The notes under the pieces were generated by a model. That model was not told where the DNA came from and ran no database searches. It saw only the letters and a list, made by a program, of their open reading frames with translations. This document shows, piece after piece, positions 34,867-42,583 of a stretch of DNA of 64,000 bases; position 1 is the stretch's first letter, and each line of letters opens with the position of its first letter. The DNA lies in contig ONJT01000003.1 in the NCBI GenBank assembly GCA_900318245.1, positions 37,667-101,666 of the forward strand, in the 5' to 3' direction. A program made the translations under genes and the position numbers. The DNA comes from an uncultured Bacteroidales bacterium. Lineage in GTDB: Bacteria; Bacteroidota; Bacteroidia; Bacteroidales; Paludibacteraceae.

Positions 34867-36840
34867 TTAAAACGTAGCACGGAGAAGGAGATGGAGGTCT
34901 GTGCGGGTTTGTGGGCGGCTGTGTGAGGCCGCCCATGATTTTGCATAGAGGGTCTCTGAGGCACGGAAATAGAGCGTGAGCTGCGGGAGAATCTGCCAAC
35001 GAAGGCAAAGGAACGCGCGGCCTCCAAGACCATAGACCGCAGGGATCGAATAGGCATAGAGGACGTCGTACTCGTAGCAATAGATGCGGTTGTCCCAGTT
35101 TTGGGCGTCGAAGAATTGGAGGCGGAGACGGAGACTTAGTGGATGGTGTATAGTGTACGGTGTAAAGTCGTAGGCGATGTCTTGGAAGACGGAGACGCCG
35201 TATTGGGGAATGATGGGCTGAGCCGCTTCGCTGAATGATGGAATGATGTTGGCTTCGGCGGTAGTGCGGAGGGACCAGCCGTTATATTGGCAATCGAACC
35301 AGGCGCGGGTGGAGTAGGTGGAATTGGCACCTTTCTTTCTCGCACGGGCGCGAAAAGCAAGTTGCCATTGGTGATTGGTAAATGGTGAATGGTATTGCGT
35401 TTCAAACAGCGCATCGTAGCCGAGGGAAGGGGATTGCGGGATGCCGTATTTGGGTCCGGAGAAATAGAAGAGATCGCCGTAACCCCAGAAGCGCCAGTTT
35501 TTCAGACGCGAGATCTCGAAACCAAGATAACCGCCGTTCTCATCGCCCAGGCGGGAAGTCTCGGAGAAAGCATAGCCGAGGGCGTTATCGAAATATGGCG
35601 AGTAATAGCGATAGAGGGCGATAAATGTAACGCCAGTCGTAGGATAAAACCTACTACCCGCAATAACACCAATACCCCATTTATCGCGAGTTGAAAGTTG
35701 AAAGTTTAAAGTTGAAAGATTTTCTTTATTTTGCGCAGTGGCCACTTCTCCAAACACATCGAACCAGCCGTGGTTGTAACGGGCGGAGGCGCCAAGGACG
35801 GCTTGGTTGTAGCCGCGGAAATAGTGCTGGTTATACGCCGCATTGCGGTAGGGATGAATGCTGTCGGACCAGATATTCTCGATAGCCGTCAGTTGGACCT
35901 GTAAGCGCTTATGACGCACGGTGAGGTTGGCGCCGACGAGATGATGCCAAGTGGAGTCATTCGCGCGTTGGAGGCTGTATAAGGCACTGACGTCTAAGCG
36001 CGTGGATTGGTTCCATTCCCAGCGAAGGGTCGCCCCTGCGCCGTGCAAGCCTGCGCCATCCACAGAAGAGTAGTAGCGGAGTCCTTCGGTAGTCTGTCCG
36101 ACGGAAGTGACGTAGGCCGATTTGCCGGAACGAAAGACCGGCGCGAGCACGAGTCCTTGCCCGAAAGAGGCCTGGAAATTGCCGGCTACGAGCGTATGAA
36201 GATGACCTATGTCGCGGAGTTGGAGGTACGCGCCGTATTGAAGACTCTGCGCATCACCTCCGGCGGGGCGGCGGAGCTGAAGACCGAAGATCACACGGCG
36301 CTGGTAGTCAAACCGATAGCGCGTCTGAACGTACATCGGATCGGTGCCTTCGAAATCTTCGATATTGCGGGCATCAATGCGGGTTAGCACTTCGTGCTTG
36401 GCGTAGCGAAAGACGTCTTTGGCATTTAGCGCATTGGCGGTTTGTGATTGGTCATTGGTGATTTGGACGAAAGGCAGGAGGTCGCGAATCTCGTAGTCGG
36501 CGAGGCTCTGAATCATACGGAGTTCGTAGAGCGACTCGAAGGGATGTTTGTCGGCGTAGAGAAGGATGTCGTCGATCTGGCGGGGCGAGAGAAAATGGAG
36601 TTGGGAGAGTTCTTCTTCGGACGTGTGATTCAGGTCGATGGGCGATTCGTGGAGGGTGTAGAGGTCCGATTGCAGTTGCTCGTAGTCGATTTCGCCGAGT
36701 TCGGTGACGGCGTTATAGATGTCCAATACGACTTCGTCTAAGTTGAAAGTGGAAAGTTGAAAGTTGAAAGACTCTTCTGCGGCAATAATCTGCCCCAGGA
36801 ACAGAACCCATATGAGTAGAAATCTTCTTTTCTTAACCAT
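34867..36840 (-). CDS. Helix-hairpin-helix outer-membrane-type protein
   Basis: The protein is 657 aa from ATG 36840. That start fits the promoter box at 36872-36879; an ATG at 36867 would leave almost no leader. A signal peptide is followed by a region with two ComEA-like helix-hairpin-helix units (DLNHTSEEELSQLHFLSPRQ, then LYELRMIQSLADYEIRDL). After about residue 120 comes a long run of alternating polar and aromatic strands ending in LLRATF, consistent with a beta-barrel. Bacteroidetes genomes often hold such HHH-plus-barrel proteins, of unknown role. The oddity is in-frame insertions of short-period repeats at four or five places: SFNFQLSTFN after the signal, ITNDQSQTAN near 140, LSTLNFQLST, SPFTNHQWQ and YTIHHPLS. 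Confidence 0.8.
   Translation of the reverse strand: MVKKRRFLLIWVLFLGQIIAAEESFNFQLSTFNLDEVVLDIYNAVTELGEIDYEQLQSDLYTLHESPIDLNHTSEEELSQLHFLSPRQIDDILLYADKHPFESLYELRMIQSLADYEIRDLLPFVQITNDQSQTANALNAKDVFRYAKHEVLTRIDARNIEDFEGTDPMYVQTRYRFDYQRRVIFGLQLRRPAGGDAQSLQYGAYLQLRDIGHLHTLVAGNFQASFGQGLVLAPVFRSGKSAYVTSVGQTTEGLRYYSSVDGAGLHGAGATLRWEWNQSTRLDVSALYSLQRANDSTWHHLVGANLTVRHKRLQVQLTAIENIWSDSIHPYRNAAYNQHYFRGYNQAVLGASARYNHGWFDVFGEVATAQNKENLSTLNFQLSTRDKWGIGVIAGSRFYPTTGVTFIALYRYYSPYFDNALGYAFSETSRLGDENGGYLGFEISRLKNWRFWGYGDLFYFSGPKYGIPQSPSLGYDALFETQYHSPFTNHQWQLAFRARARKKGANSTYSTRAWFDCQYNGWSLRTTAEANIIPSFSEAAQPIIPQYGVSVFQDIAYDFTPYTIHHPLSLRLRLQFFDAQNWDNRIYCYEYDVLYAYSIPAVYGLGGRAFLCLRWQILPQLTLYFRASETLYAKSWAASHSRPQTRTDLHLLLRATF
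35690..35718. repeat. GTTGAAA heptamer x4, in frame inside the HHH gene
   Basis: Four units (the third is GTTTAAA) are read on the minus strand as LSTLNFQLST, in a predicted loop between strands. Confidence 0.8.
36742..36770. repeat. GTTGAAA heptamer x4, in frame near the HHH signal peptide
   Basis: Four units (the second is GTGGAAA) are read on the minus strand as FNFQLSTFN, immediately after the signal peptide region. Confidence 0.8.
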
Positions 36841-36871
36841 AAAGGTACGATTAACTTCGTTTTTCACTCTG

Positions 36872-36901
36872 CAAAAATACTACTTTTTTTGTACATGTCA
36901 A
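36872..36901 (-). promoter_or_regulatory. Promoter of the HHH gene
   Basis: On the minus strand TATTTTTG (36872-36879) has TTG at about 36899-36901, 19 bases upstream. It overlaps the divergent plus-strand promoter. Confidence 0.65.
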
Positions 36902-36919
36902 AATTTTTTTGTATCTTTG
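36888..36919 (+). promoter_or_regulatory. Promoter of the leader and flippase-like gene
   Basis: TTTG (36888-36891) and TATCTTTG (36912-36919) are 20 bases apart. Transcription would start near 36927, leaving a ~340-base leader before ATG 37268. Confidence 0.7.
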
Positions 36920-36959
36920 CAGCGAAATTGCGTAAAAAGAGTAAATCGAAAACATCGCT

Positions 36960-37046
36960 ATGCTCCAAGAAAACGAAGAAGAAAACGAACCGAAAACATA
37001 TATAGATAGAGAAAAATATAGAAAAAATACCTTCCGAGAGCTATAA
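36960..37046 (+). CDS. Possible 28-codon leader peptide
   Basis: ATG 36960 opens a charged 28-residue frame (MLQENEEENEPKTY, ending KNTFREL). It ends at a TAA that overlaps the 5' arm of the large stem at 37030-37044. There is no clear ribosome site. It could be a leader peptide whose translation affects folding, or chance. Confidence 0.3.
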   Translation: MLQENEEENEPKTYIDREKYRKNTFREL

Positions 37047-37157
37047 CGCTTGGCAGCGTCCCCGAAGTATCGCCCCGCCAGCCTACTTATAAGTAAACTT
37101 AATGTAGCCCGTCATGACGATTCTTCACCGCCAACGGCGGTAATAGCTCTCCGAAGG
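37030..37157 (+). ncRNA. Candidate structured leader RNA
   Basis: Bases 37030-37044 (CCTTCCGAGAGCTAT) pair with 37143-37157, giving 14 of 15 pairs. Inside lie ACGCT-TGGC-AGCGT (37046-37059) and CCGCC-AAC-GGCGG (37128-37140). This makes a closed multi-branch element within the 5' leader. Further downstream, GGAGAT/ATCTCC forms another small hairpin. I cannot assign it to a known riboswitch or RNA family. Confidence 0.45.
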
Positions 37158-37267
37158 AGAAAAATATCAAAAATAAATTTTGCTTCAAGCACCTCGCTGG
37201 GTAAGACTGAGAGGAGCGCCCCGCGGCAAGGAGATACATCTCCGACGAGCGGGAGAGAAAAAGAAAA

Positions 37268-38233
37268 ATGGATAAAAGGCGGTTGATATATATTATCGAA
37301 TGGGTTATTGCGCTGGCGGCGTGCGGGTGGTTGGTGTGGAAACTCGCGACGTATGAGGACTATGCCGCCCTCGTCGAATGCCTGCGGAGCATGAGTTGGC
37401 CGCAGTGGCTCGCTATCGCTGCATGTGTGGCGCTGATGCCCGTTAACATGGCGCTGGAGGCATGGAGGTGGCGCACTTTGTGGAATGATGAAATGAGCCG
37501 CGATCAAGGCTCGCTTAATGAGCCGCTTACGCTCAACGATGCACAACGGCAGGTGTATTACTCGAAGTTGGCGGGGGTAATAACGCCTTGGCGGCTTGGC
37601 GAATATCCGGCGAGAGGACTGTTGATGAATGATGAAATGAGCGCGGCTGAGCCGCTCAATGAGCGCCAGCAAGGCGAGCTCAATGGTGCCCTTTGGGCAA
37701 AAGTGCTGGCGATGGGGGCGGTAGGAAGTGCGACGATGACGATTGCGATCGTGATAGCAGGAATTGTGGGGATTGCTTGTTCGCCTTCGGTGTTTGAATG
37801 GCTGGGCGGCAGTTATCTGTATTCGTTATTGGCGGCTATCGTCGTACTGGCAGTGCTATTCGCCTTAGCGCCCCAGCTTTTGCGGAAATGGGCACAAGTC
37901 AATCATGACCTGATGTTGCGAAGTATTGGCCAGAGTTTGGTGCGGCTGTTGTGCTGGTGCGTGCAGTTAGTGCTGGTGTTGTATGCGCTAGGGGCCCTAG
38001 GGGAACTAGGCGTCCTAGGAGGATTGGGGAAGAGCGCGATATACTACCTCTTGGTGACGGTGACGCCGAACGTGCCGATCGTGGAGGCAGGAGCCCGCGG
38101 GGCATGGGCGATCGCAGTGTTCGGAACAGTGAATGCCGCCTTGGCGGGAGTGCTTCTATGGGCCATAAATACATTGCTACCATGCTTACTTTGGCCCTTC
38201 CTTAAAAAAAATATTAAAAATACTGCTGATTGA
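37268..38233 (+). CDS. Flippase-like membrane protein (lysylphosphatidylglycerol synthase TM-region family)
   Basis: This 321-aa membrane protein has about eight hydrophobic helices. The family signature is visible: ALEAWRWRTLW near 60, and AGVITPWRLGEYPARGLL near 98-115, the usual GxxTPxRxGE loop. VTPNVPIVEAGARG is near the end. Members relate to the flippase half of MprF and to YbhN-type proteins, and are thought to move lipids or glycolipids across the inner membrane; the substrate here is unknown. Odd features are two similar charged inserts (NDEMSRDQGSLNEPL near 76 and NDEMSAAEPLNERQQG near 120), made of a repeated CT(T/C)AATGAGC unit. There is also a CTAGG-repeat stretch read as LGALGELGVLGGLG. 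A long structured leader precedes it. Confidence 0.75.
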   Translation: MDKRRLIYIIEWVIALAACGWLVWKLATYEDYAALVECLRSMSWPQWLAIAACVALMPVNMALEAWRWRTLWNDEMSRDQGSLNEPLTLNDAQRQVYYSKLAGVITPWRLGEYPARGLLMNDEMSAAEPLNERQQGELNGALWAKVLAMGAVGSATMTIAIVIAGIVGIACSPSVFEWLGGSYLYSLLAAIVVLAVLFALAPQLLRKWAQVNHDLMLRSIGQSLVRLLCWCVQLVLVLYALGALGELGVLGGLGKSAIYYLLVTVTPNVPIVEAGARGAWAIAVFGTVNAALAGVLLWAINTLLPCLLWPFLKKNIKNTAD

Positions 38234-38381
38234 TTGTATCACTTTGTGCTGACGAATCTTTATTCCGATAACCTGTTTACAAATAAATTTGACACATTTT
38301 ATCCGAATAAACCTTCTAATTCTCCGAATTACAATCAATCGCCAGCAAAAATATCAAAAATATCCAAAATTTTATTAAAAA

Positions 38382-38413
38382 TTTGTGTAATTGAAAAAAA
38401 TGTTGTAACTTTG
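38382..38413 (+). promoter_or_regulatory. Promoter of malQ
   Basis: TTTG (38382-38385), 20 bases, TAACTTTG (38406-38413), then 37 bases to ATG 38451. The stretch 38234-38381 holds nothing else recognisable. Confidence 0.8.
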
Positions 38414-38450
38414 CAGTCGCAAAGAGAAAAAACATATAAACGTATATGCC

Positions 38451-41054
38451 ATGAACATTAATTTTCAGATTCATTATCGTGCCGAGTTCGGGCAGAGTCT
38501 TTGCGTGATTGAGACGCAAGAATCGATTTTGGGATGGACCAGAAAAGATCCGCTGGTATTGACGTGCCAGGGAACGGATTTCTGGCAAGCGAATGTGCCC
38601 ATCAGTGATTTCGCGGGCAGCATCCAGTATAAGTATGCCATCCGCGTTGGTGAGGGACAGTATATCTTCGAGGCCGGAGAACCGCGTATGTTGACGCTCA
38701 AGGCAAGCGACAAGCGCATCGTCGTTCGCGACGCATGGCAAGCCAGTACGTATGAGGACAGTTTCCATACGACGGCGTTCGTGAAGGCTCTCTTCCATCG
38801 TCTGAGTCCTGCGAAGCCGAAAGCGCCGAAGGGAAGTATCCGTTTCTCCATCGACCTGCCGCAGATCCTGCCGACGCAAGGCGTAGCGATCATCGGTAAC
38901 TGCGATGCGCTCGGTAACTGGGATCCCGCCGGTAAGCTGATCATGAGCGACGCAGAGTTCCCGCTCTGGCGCGCCGACATCGACGTGAAGGGTCAGAATA
39001 TCGTAGAATACAAATACGTCGTATATGACCTCAAGAGTGGCGCGGTAGTCGATACCGAATGGGGTGAGAACCGCCAGATCTGGGGCGTGGAGAAAGGTCT
39101 GGTTATTTATCAGAACGATCGCTGCTTCCGCCGTACCCAACCGCGTTGGAAGGGCGCCGGTGTAGCAGTACCGGTGTTCTCGCTGCGTAGCGACGAAGGA
39201 TTCGGTATCGGTGAGTTCCAGGACCTCAAGAAACTGGCCGATTGGGCGGCCTCGACGGGTCAGCAGATGATTCAGACCCTGCCGATCAATGATACGACGC
39301 TGCGTCATAATAACCTCGATAGCTATCCGTACAATGCCGTTTCGGTCTTTGCGCTTCACCCGATATACATCAATATCGAGAAGATGGGTCGCCTGACACT
39401 GGCGCAGAAGAAGAAATACGATGCGCAGAAGGCAGCGTTTGATGCGCTGACTTTCGCGGACTATCAGAACGTGTATGACGCGAAGATGGTGTTCTTCAAG
39501 GCGCTGTACAAGCAAGACAAAGAGGCGCTGTTCGGAAGCGAGGAATACAAGGCGTTTATCGCGAAGAACGACAGTTGGCTCGAGCCGTATGCTGCGTTCC
39601 TGGCAAAGCGCGACAAACAACCGAAAGACTTCTATAAGTTCCTGCAATTCCATGCTGACAAGCAGTTGTCGGAGGCAGTGGCTTACGCGCACTCGATTGG
39701 TGTGGCGATGAAGGGCGATATACCTATCGGTATCAGTCCGGACTCCGTGGATGCCGCTGTTTATCCGGAGCTGTTTAACCTTGATGCCAGTGCCGGCGCA
39801 CCGCCCGATGACTTCTCGATCAGTGGTCAGAACTGGGGCTTCCCGACGTATAACTGGGATAAGATGGCGGAGGATAACTTCGGCTGGTGGCAGCGCCGCT
39901 TCCAGAAGATGCAGGATTATTTCGATGCCTACCGTGTCGATCATATCCTCGGATTCTTCCGTATCTGGCAAATGCGCAAGAGCGATGTATGGGGACTCTG
40001 CGGACATTTCGTTCCGGCGCTCCCGTACAGCTATGACGATCTCTGCGCGCAAGGCATATGCCTCGATTGGGACCGAATGACCAAACCGTATATCCGCTCG
40101 AACTTCCTCGGCGATGTGTTAGGTTATGATACCGAATGGGCCAAGGCGCATGCGTTGAATACGCGCGACGGCTATGTCTATTGGTTCAAACCGGAGTTTG
40201 ATACCCAACTGAAAGTACAGGAATGGGCGGATCGTCTGTTGGGCGACGAGAAACAGCTGAAGGCTTCGGGCCTGAGTGCTGAGGCGGTGAAGAATATCTG
40301 CAACGGCCTGATTTACCTGCATTGCGAAGTGCTGATGGTAGAAGATCAGCGCCGTCCGGGATGGTTGCACCCGCGTATCTCGATCTATCAGAGCCACTCG
40401 TTCAACGAGCTCTATAGCGATCAGAAAGAAGTGCTGATGCGCATCTATAATGACTATTTCTTCCGCCGTCACACGCAGTTCTGGCGCGACTCGGCGATGC
40501 GTAAGTTGCCGACGCTGATTGGCGCTACGCATATGCTCTGCTGCGGCGAGGACCTCGGTATGGTTCCGGCTTGTGTGCCCGATGTGATGCATGAGTTGCA
40601 GATCCTGAGTCTCGAGATTCAGCGTATGCCGAAAGACCCGACGGTGAAATTTGCTCACCCGGCGGATGCACCGTATCAGAGTGTTTGTACGACCGGCACG
40701 CACGATATGAATCCGCTCCGCGCTTGGTGGGAAGAGGACCGCGCAGTGACGCAGCGCTTCTACAACGAGCAGATGGGCTGGTGGGGCGATGCTCCGAAAG
40801 AGATGACGCCAGAGATCGCGGAGTTCATCATCAATCAGCATATGTACAGTCCTGCGATGTGGACCATCCTGCCGCTGCAAGACTGGTTGGCTATCGACGG
40901 CGATGTACGCATCAAAGACCAGTTCGCTGATCGTATCAACGTACCGGCAAATCCGCGGCATTTCTGGAATTACCGCATGCATCTGAAGTTAGAAGAACTG
41001 ATGAAGTGCAAGAATCTGAACGCGAAGATCAAAAAGCTGACAAGCGTTCGCTAA
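38451..41054 (+). CDS. malQ: 4-alpha-glucanotransferase (GH77) with two N-terminal CBM20 domains
   Basis: This is an 867-aa cytosolic enzyme that transfers alpha-1,4-glucan segments between maltodextrins and releases glucose. Two starch-binding CBM20-like domains come first (about 1-105 and 125-235; the second has GNCDALGNWDP). The GH77 barrel then begins VPVFSLRSDEGFGIGEFQDL. The catalytic residues fit Asp497 in AYRVDHILGF (nucleophile), Glu700 in CCGEDLGMVP (acid/base) and Asp752 in TGTHDMNPLRAWWE. Two CBM20 domains and ~870 aa are normal for Bacteroidetes and plant DPE2-like forms. It has its own promoter, and its 3' end overlaps the end of ispH by 26 bases on the opposite strand. It would handle maltodextrins imported after the secreted amylases act. 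Confidence 0.95.
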   Translation: MNINFQIHYRAEFGQSLCVIETQESILGWTRKDPLVLTCQGTDFWQANVPISDFAGSIQYKYAIRVGEGQYIFEAGEPRMLTLKASDKRIVVRDAWQASTYEDSFHTTAFVKALFHRLSPAKPKAPKGSIRFSIDLPQILPTQGVAIIGNCDALGNWDPAGKLIMSDAEFPLWRADIDVKGQNIVEYKYVVYDLKSGAVVDTEWGENRQIWGVEKGLVIYQNDRCFRRTQPRWKGAGVAVPVFSLRSDEGFGIGEFQDLKKLADWAASTGQQMIQTLPINDTTLRHNNLDSYPYNAVSVFALHPIYINIEKMGRLTLAQKKKYDAQKAAFDALTFADYQNVYDAKMVFFKALYKQDKEALFGSEEYKAFIAKNDSWLEPYAAFLAKRDKQPKDFYKFLQFHADKQLSEAVAYAHSIGVAMKGDIPIGISPDSVDAAVYPELFNLDASAGAPPDDFSISGQNWGFPTYNWDKMAEDNFGWWQRRFQKMQDYFDAYRVDHILGFFRIWQMRKSDVWGLCGHFVPALPYSYDDLCAQGICLDWDRMTKPYIRSNFLGDVLGYDTEWAKAHALNTRDGYVYWFKPEFDTQLKVQEWADRLLGDEKQLKASGLSAEAVKNICNGLIYLHCEVLMVEDQRRPGWLHPRISIYQSHSFNELYSDQKEVLMRIYNDYFFRRHTQFWRDSAMRKLPTLIGATHMLCCGEDLGMVPACVPDVMHELQILSLEIQRMPKDPTVKFAHPADAPYQSVCTTGTHDMNPLRAWWEEDRAVTQRFYNEQMGWWGDAPKEMTPEIAEFIINQHMYSPAMWTILPLQDWLAIDGDVRIKDQFADRINVPANPRHFWNYRMHLKLEELMKCKNLNAKIKKLTSVR

Positions 41055-41889
41055 CGGCTTCCATAAGCCATTGCGGCGTGCTGGTAGCACCACAGATCCC
41101 GACCCGAGTGTCGGGATTTGTGATTTTAGATAGATCGACTTCGTCGGGAGAAGAGATGAAATACGTATTTTCGTTCGCCTCTTTACAATGATTAAAGAGT
41201 ACTTTGGCGTTACTGCTCTTTGTACCACCGACAAAGAAGACGATGTCATTCGCTCTCGCAAAATCCTGCAATTCTTTCACCCGATTTGCCACACTCCTGC
41301 ATATCGTATCATGATATTCGAAATTAGAAGATTTTTCATGAATCGCTTTGACGAGGTTTTGGAAACCTTCGACGGACTTCGTCGTTTGCGAGAAGAGGTA
41401 GATGGGGCGGGAGAAGTCGATGCGGTCGAGTTGGTCGACGGACTCAATGACGATGGCGGTGTTGTTCGTTTGGCCTTGAAGACCGATAACTTCCGCATGT
41501 CCGGGTTGGCCGTAGATGATGATCTGCGGCGGAAGGGACTCATCGTTTCGGTGGGTTTCGTAGCACGCGCGAATACGGTCTTGGAGTTTCTTAACGACCG
41601 GACAGGTGGCATCGATAATCTCTATGCCGCGTTGCTGCGCAATCCAATAGGTAGCAGGTGGTTCGCCGTGTGCCCGCAATAGTACGCGCGAATGCGAAGG
41701 GAGTGTGCGCAGGTCGTCGTAGTCGATGGTTTGCAAGCCTTGGAGTTCGAGACGCGCTACTTCCTGTCCGTTATGCACGATGTCGCCCAGACAACAGAGC
41801 GCACCTTTCTGCAATTCGCTCTCTGCTGCTTGGATGGCACGGGTGACACCGAAGCAAAATCCGCTATGTTGGTCGATCGTGATCGACAT
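41029..41889 (-). CDS. ispH: 4-hydroxy-3-methylbut-2-enyl diphosphate reductase
   Basis: This 286-aa iron-sulfur enzyme carries out the last step of the MEP isoprenoid pathway, HMBPP to IPP and DMAPP. The three cluster cysteines are in place: Cys12 (HSGFCFGVTRA), Cys96 (DATCPVVKKL) and Cys197 (DTICRSVANR). Other motifs are GQPGHAEVIGL, QTT and the SSNAKVLF / GICGATSTPQWLMEAV ending. The start is MSITIDQHSG. It follows cmk by ~31 bases, a gap filled with TTTAGAG microrepeats, in the porQ-cmk-ispH group. Confidence 0.95.
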   Translation of the reverse strand: MSITIDQHSGFCFGVTRAIQAAESELQKGALCCLGDIVHNGQEVARLELQGLQTIDYDDLRTLPSHSRVLLRAHGEPPATYWIAQQRGIEIIDATCPVVKKLQDRIRACYETHRNDESLPPQIIIYGQPGHAEVIGLQGQTNNTAIVIESVDQLDRIDFSRPIYLFSQTTKSVEGFQNLVKAIHEKSSNFEYHDTICRSVANRVKELQDFARANDIVFFVGGTKSSNAKVLFNHCKEANENTYFISSPDEVDLSKITNPDTRVGICGATSTPQWLMEAVSERLSAF

Positions 41890-41920
41890 AGTTGAGTGTT
41901 TAGAGTTGGGCGTTTAGAGT

Positions 41921-42583
41921 TTAGAGTTTAGAGGTAAAGAGGTCGATGACGACCTTCATCTGCTCGTCGGGCGTGAGATTGCTGTTATCCACGACGATGG
42001 CATCTTCGGCTTGTTTGAGCGGGGATTCGGCTCGATGCGTGTCGCGATAGTCGCGATCGTTGACATCGGCGAGCACGGCTTGGAAATCCGGTTTCTCACC
42101 TTTGGCTACCAACTCGTCGAAGCGGCGTTGTGCACGTACTTCGGGTGACGCGGTGAGGAAGAGTTTGAGTTCCGCCTTCGGGAAGACGACTGTACCGATA
42201 TCGCGACCATCCATGACGATGCCTTTGGCTTTACCCATTGCCTGTTGTTGGGCCACCAGGAAGGCGCGTACCTCTTTGATCTGCGAGATTTGGCTGGCGC
42301 GATTTCCTACTTCGAGCGTGCGGATGAAGCGTTCTACATCTTCGCCGTTGAGCGTCGCGTGTTGCGCGCCATCGACCAGCGTAAAGCCGACTTGCACGGC
42401 AGGCAATGCCGCAATGATATCCGCGTCCGAGACGATGTTATGACGAAGCATATACAGGGCGATAGTGCGGTACATAGCGCCGGTGTCCACATAGGTATAA
42501 CCGGCATAACGCGCGAGGGCTTTGGCAATCGTCGATTTGCCGCAGGAAGAGAAGCCGTCAATGGCTACAATGATTTTTTCCAT
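41921..42583 (-). CDS. cmk: (d)CMP kinase
   Basis: This 220-aa enzyme phosphorylates CMP and dCMP in pyrimidine nucleotide synthesis. GFSSCGKST (residues 9-17) is the P-loop, and YVDTGAMYRTIAL, MDGRDIGTVVFP and DRDYRDTHRAESPL are the CMP-site motifs of the family. Its ATG (42581-42583) overlaps the last base of the porQ stop, indicating coupling. The final two codons (KL) and the stop are made by the TTTAGAG microrepeat at 41895-41932. Confidence 0.95.
   Translation of the reverse strand: MEKIIVAIDGFSSCGKSTIAKALARYAGYTYVDTGAMYRTIALYMLRHNIVSDADIIAALPAVQVGFTLVDGAQHATLNGEDVERFIRTLEVGNRASQISQIKEVRAFLVAQQQAMGKAKGIVMDGRDIGTVVFPKAELKLFLTASPEVRAQRRFDELVAKGEKPDFQAVLADVNDRDYRDTHRAESPLKQAEDAIVVDNSNLTPDEQMKVVIDLFTSKL

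Noticed and set aside
37050-37286. 78-codon frame in the leader of the flippase-like gene
   Set aside because: It covers the stem-loop structures and overlaps the true start at 37268; its composition follows the RNA fold, not a protein.
38316-40052. 578-codon frame on the minus strand
   Set aside because: It lies antisense to malQ, has no family resemblance and a composition typical of an antisense shadow; malQ has all catalytic motifs.
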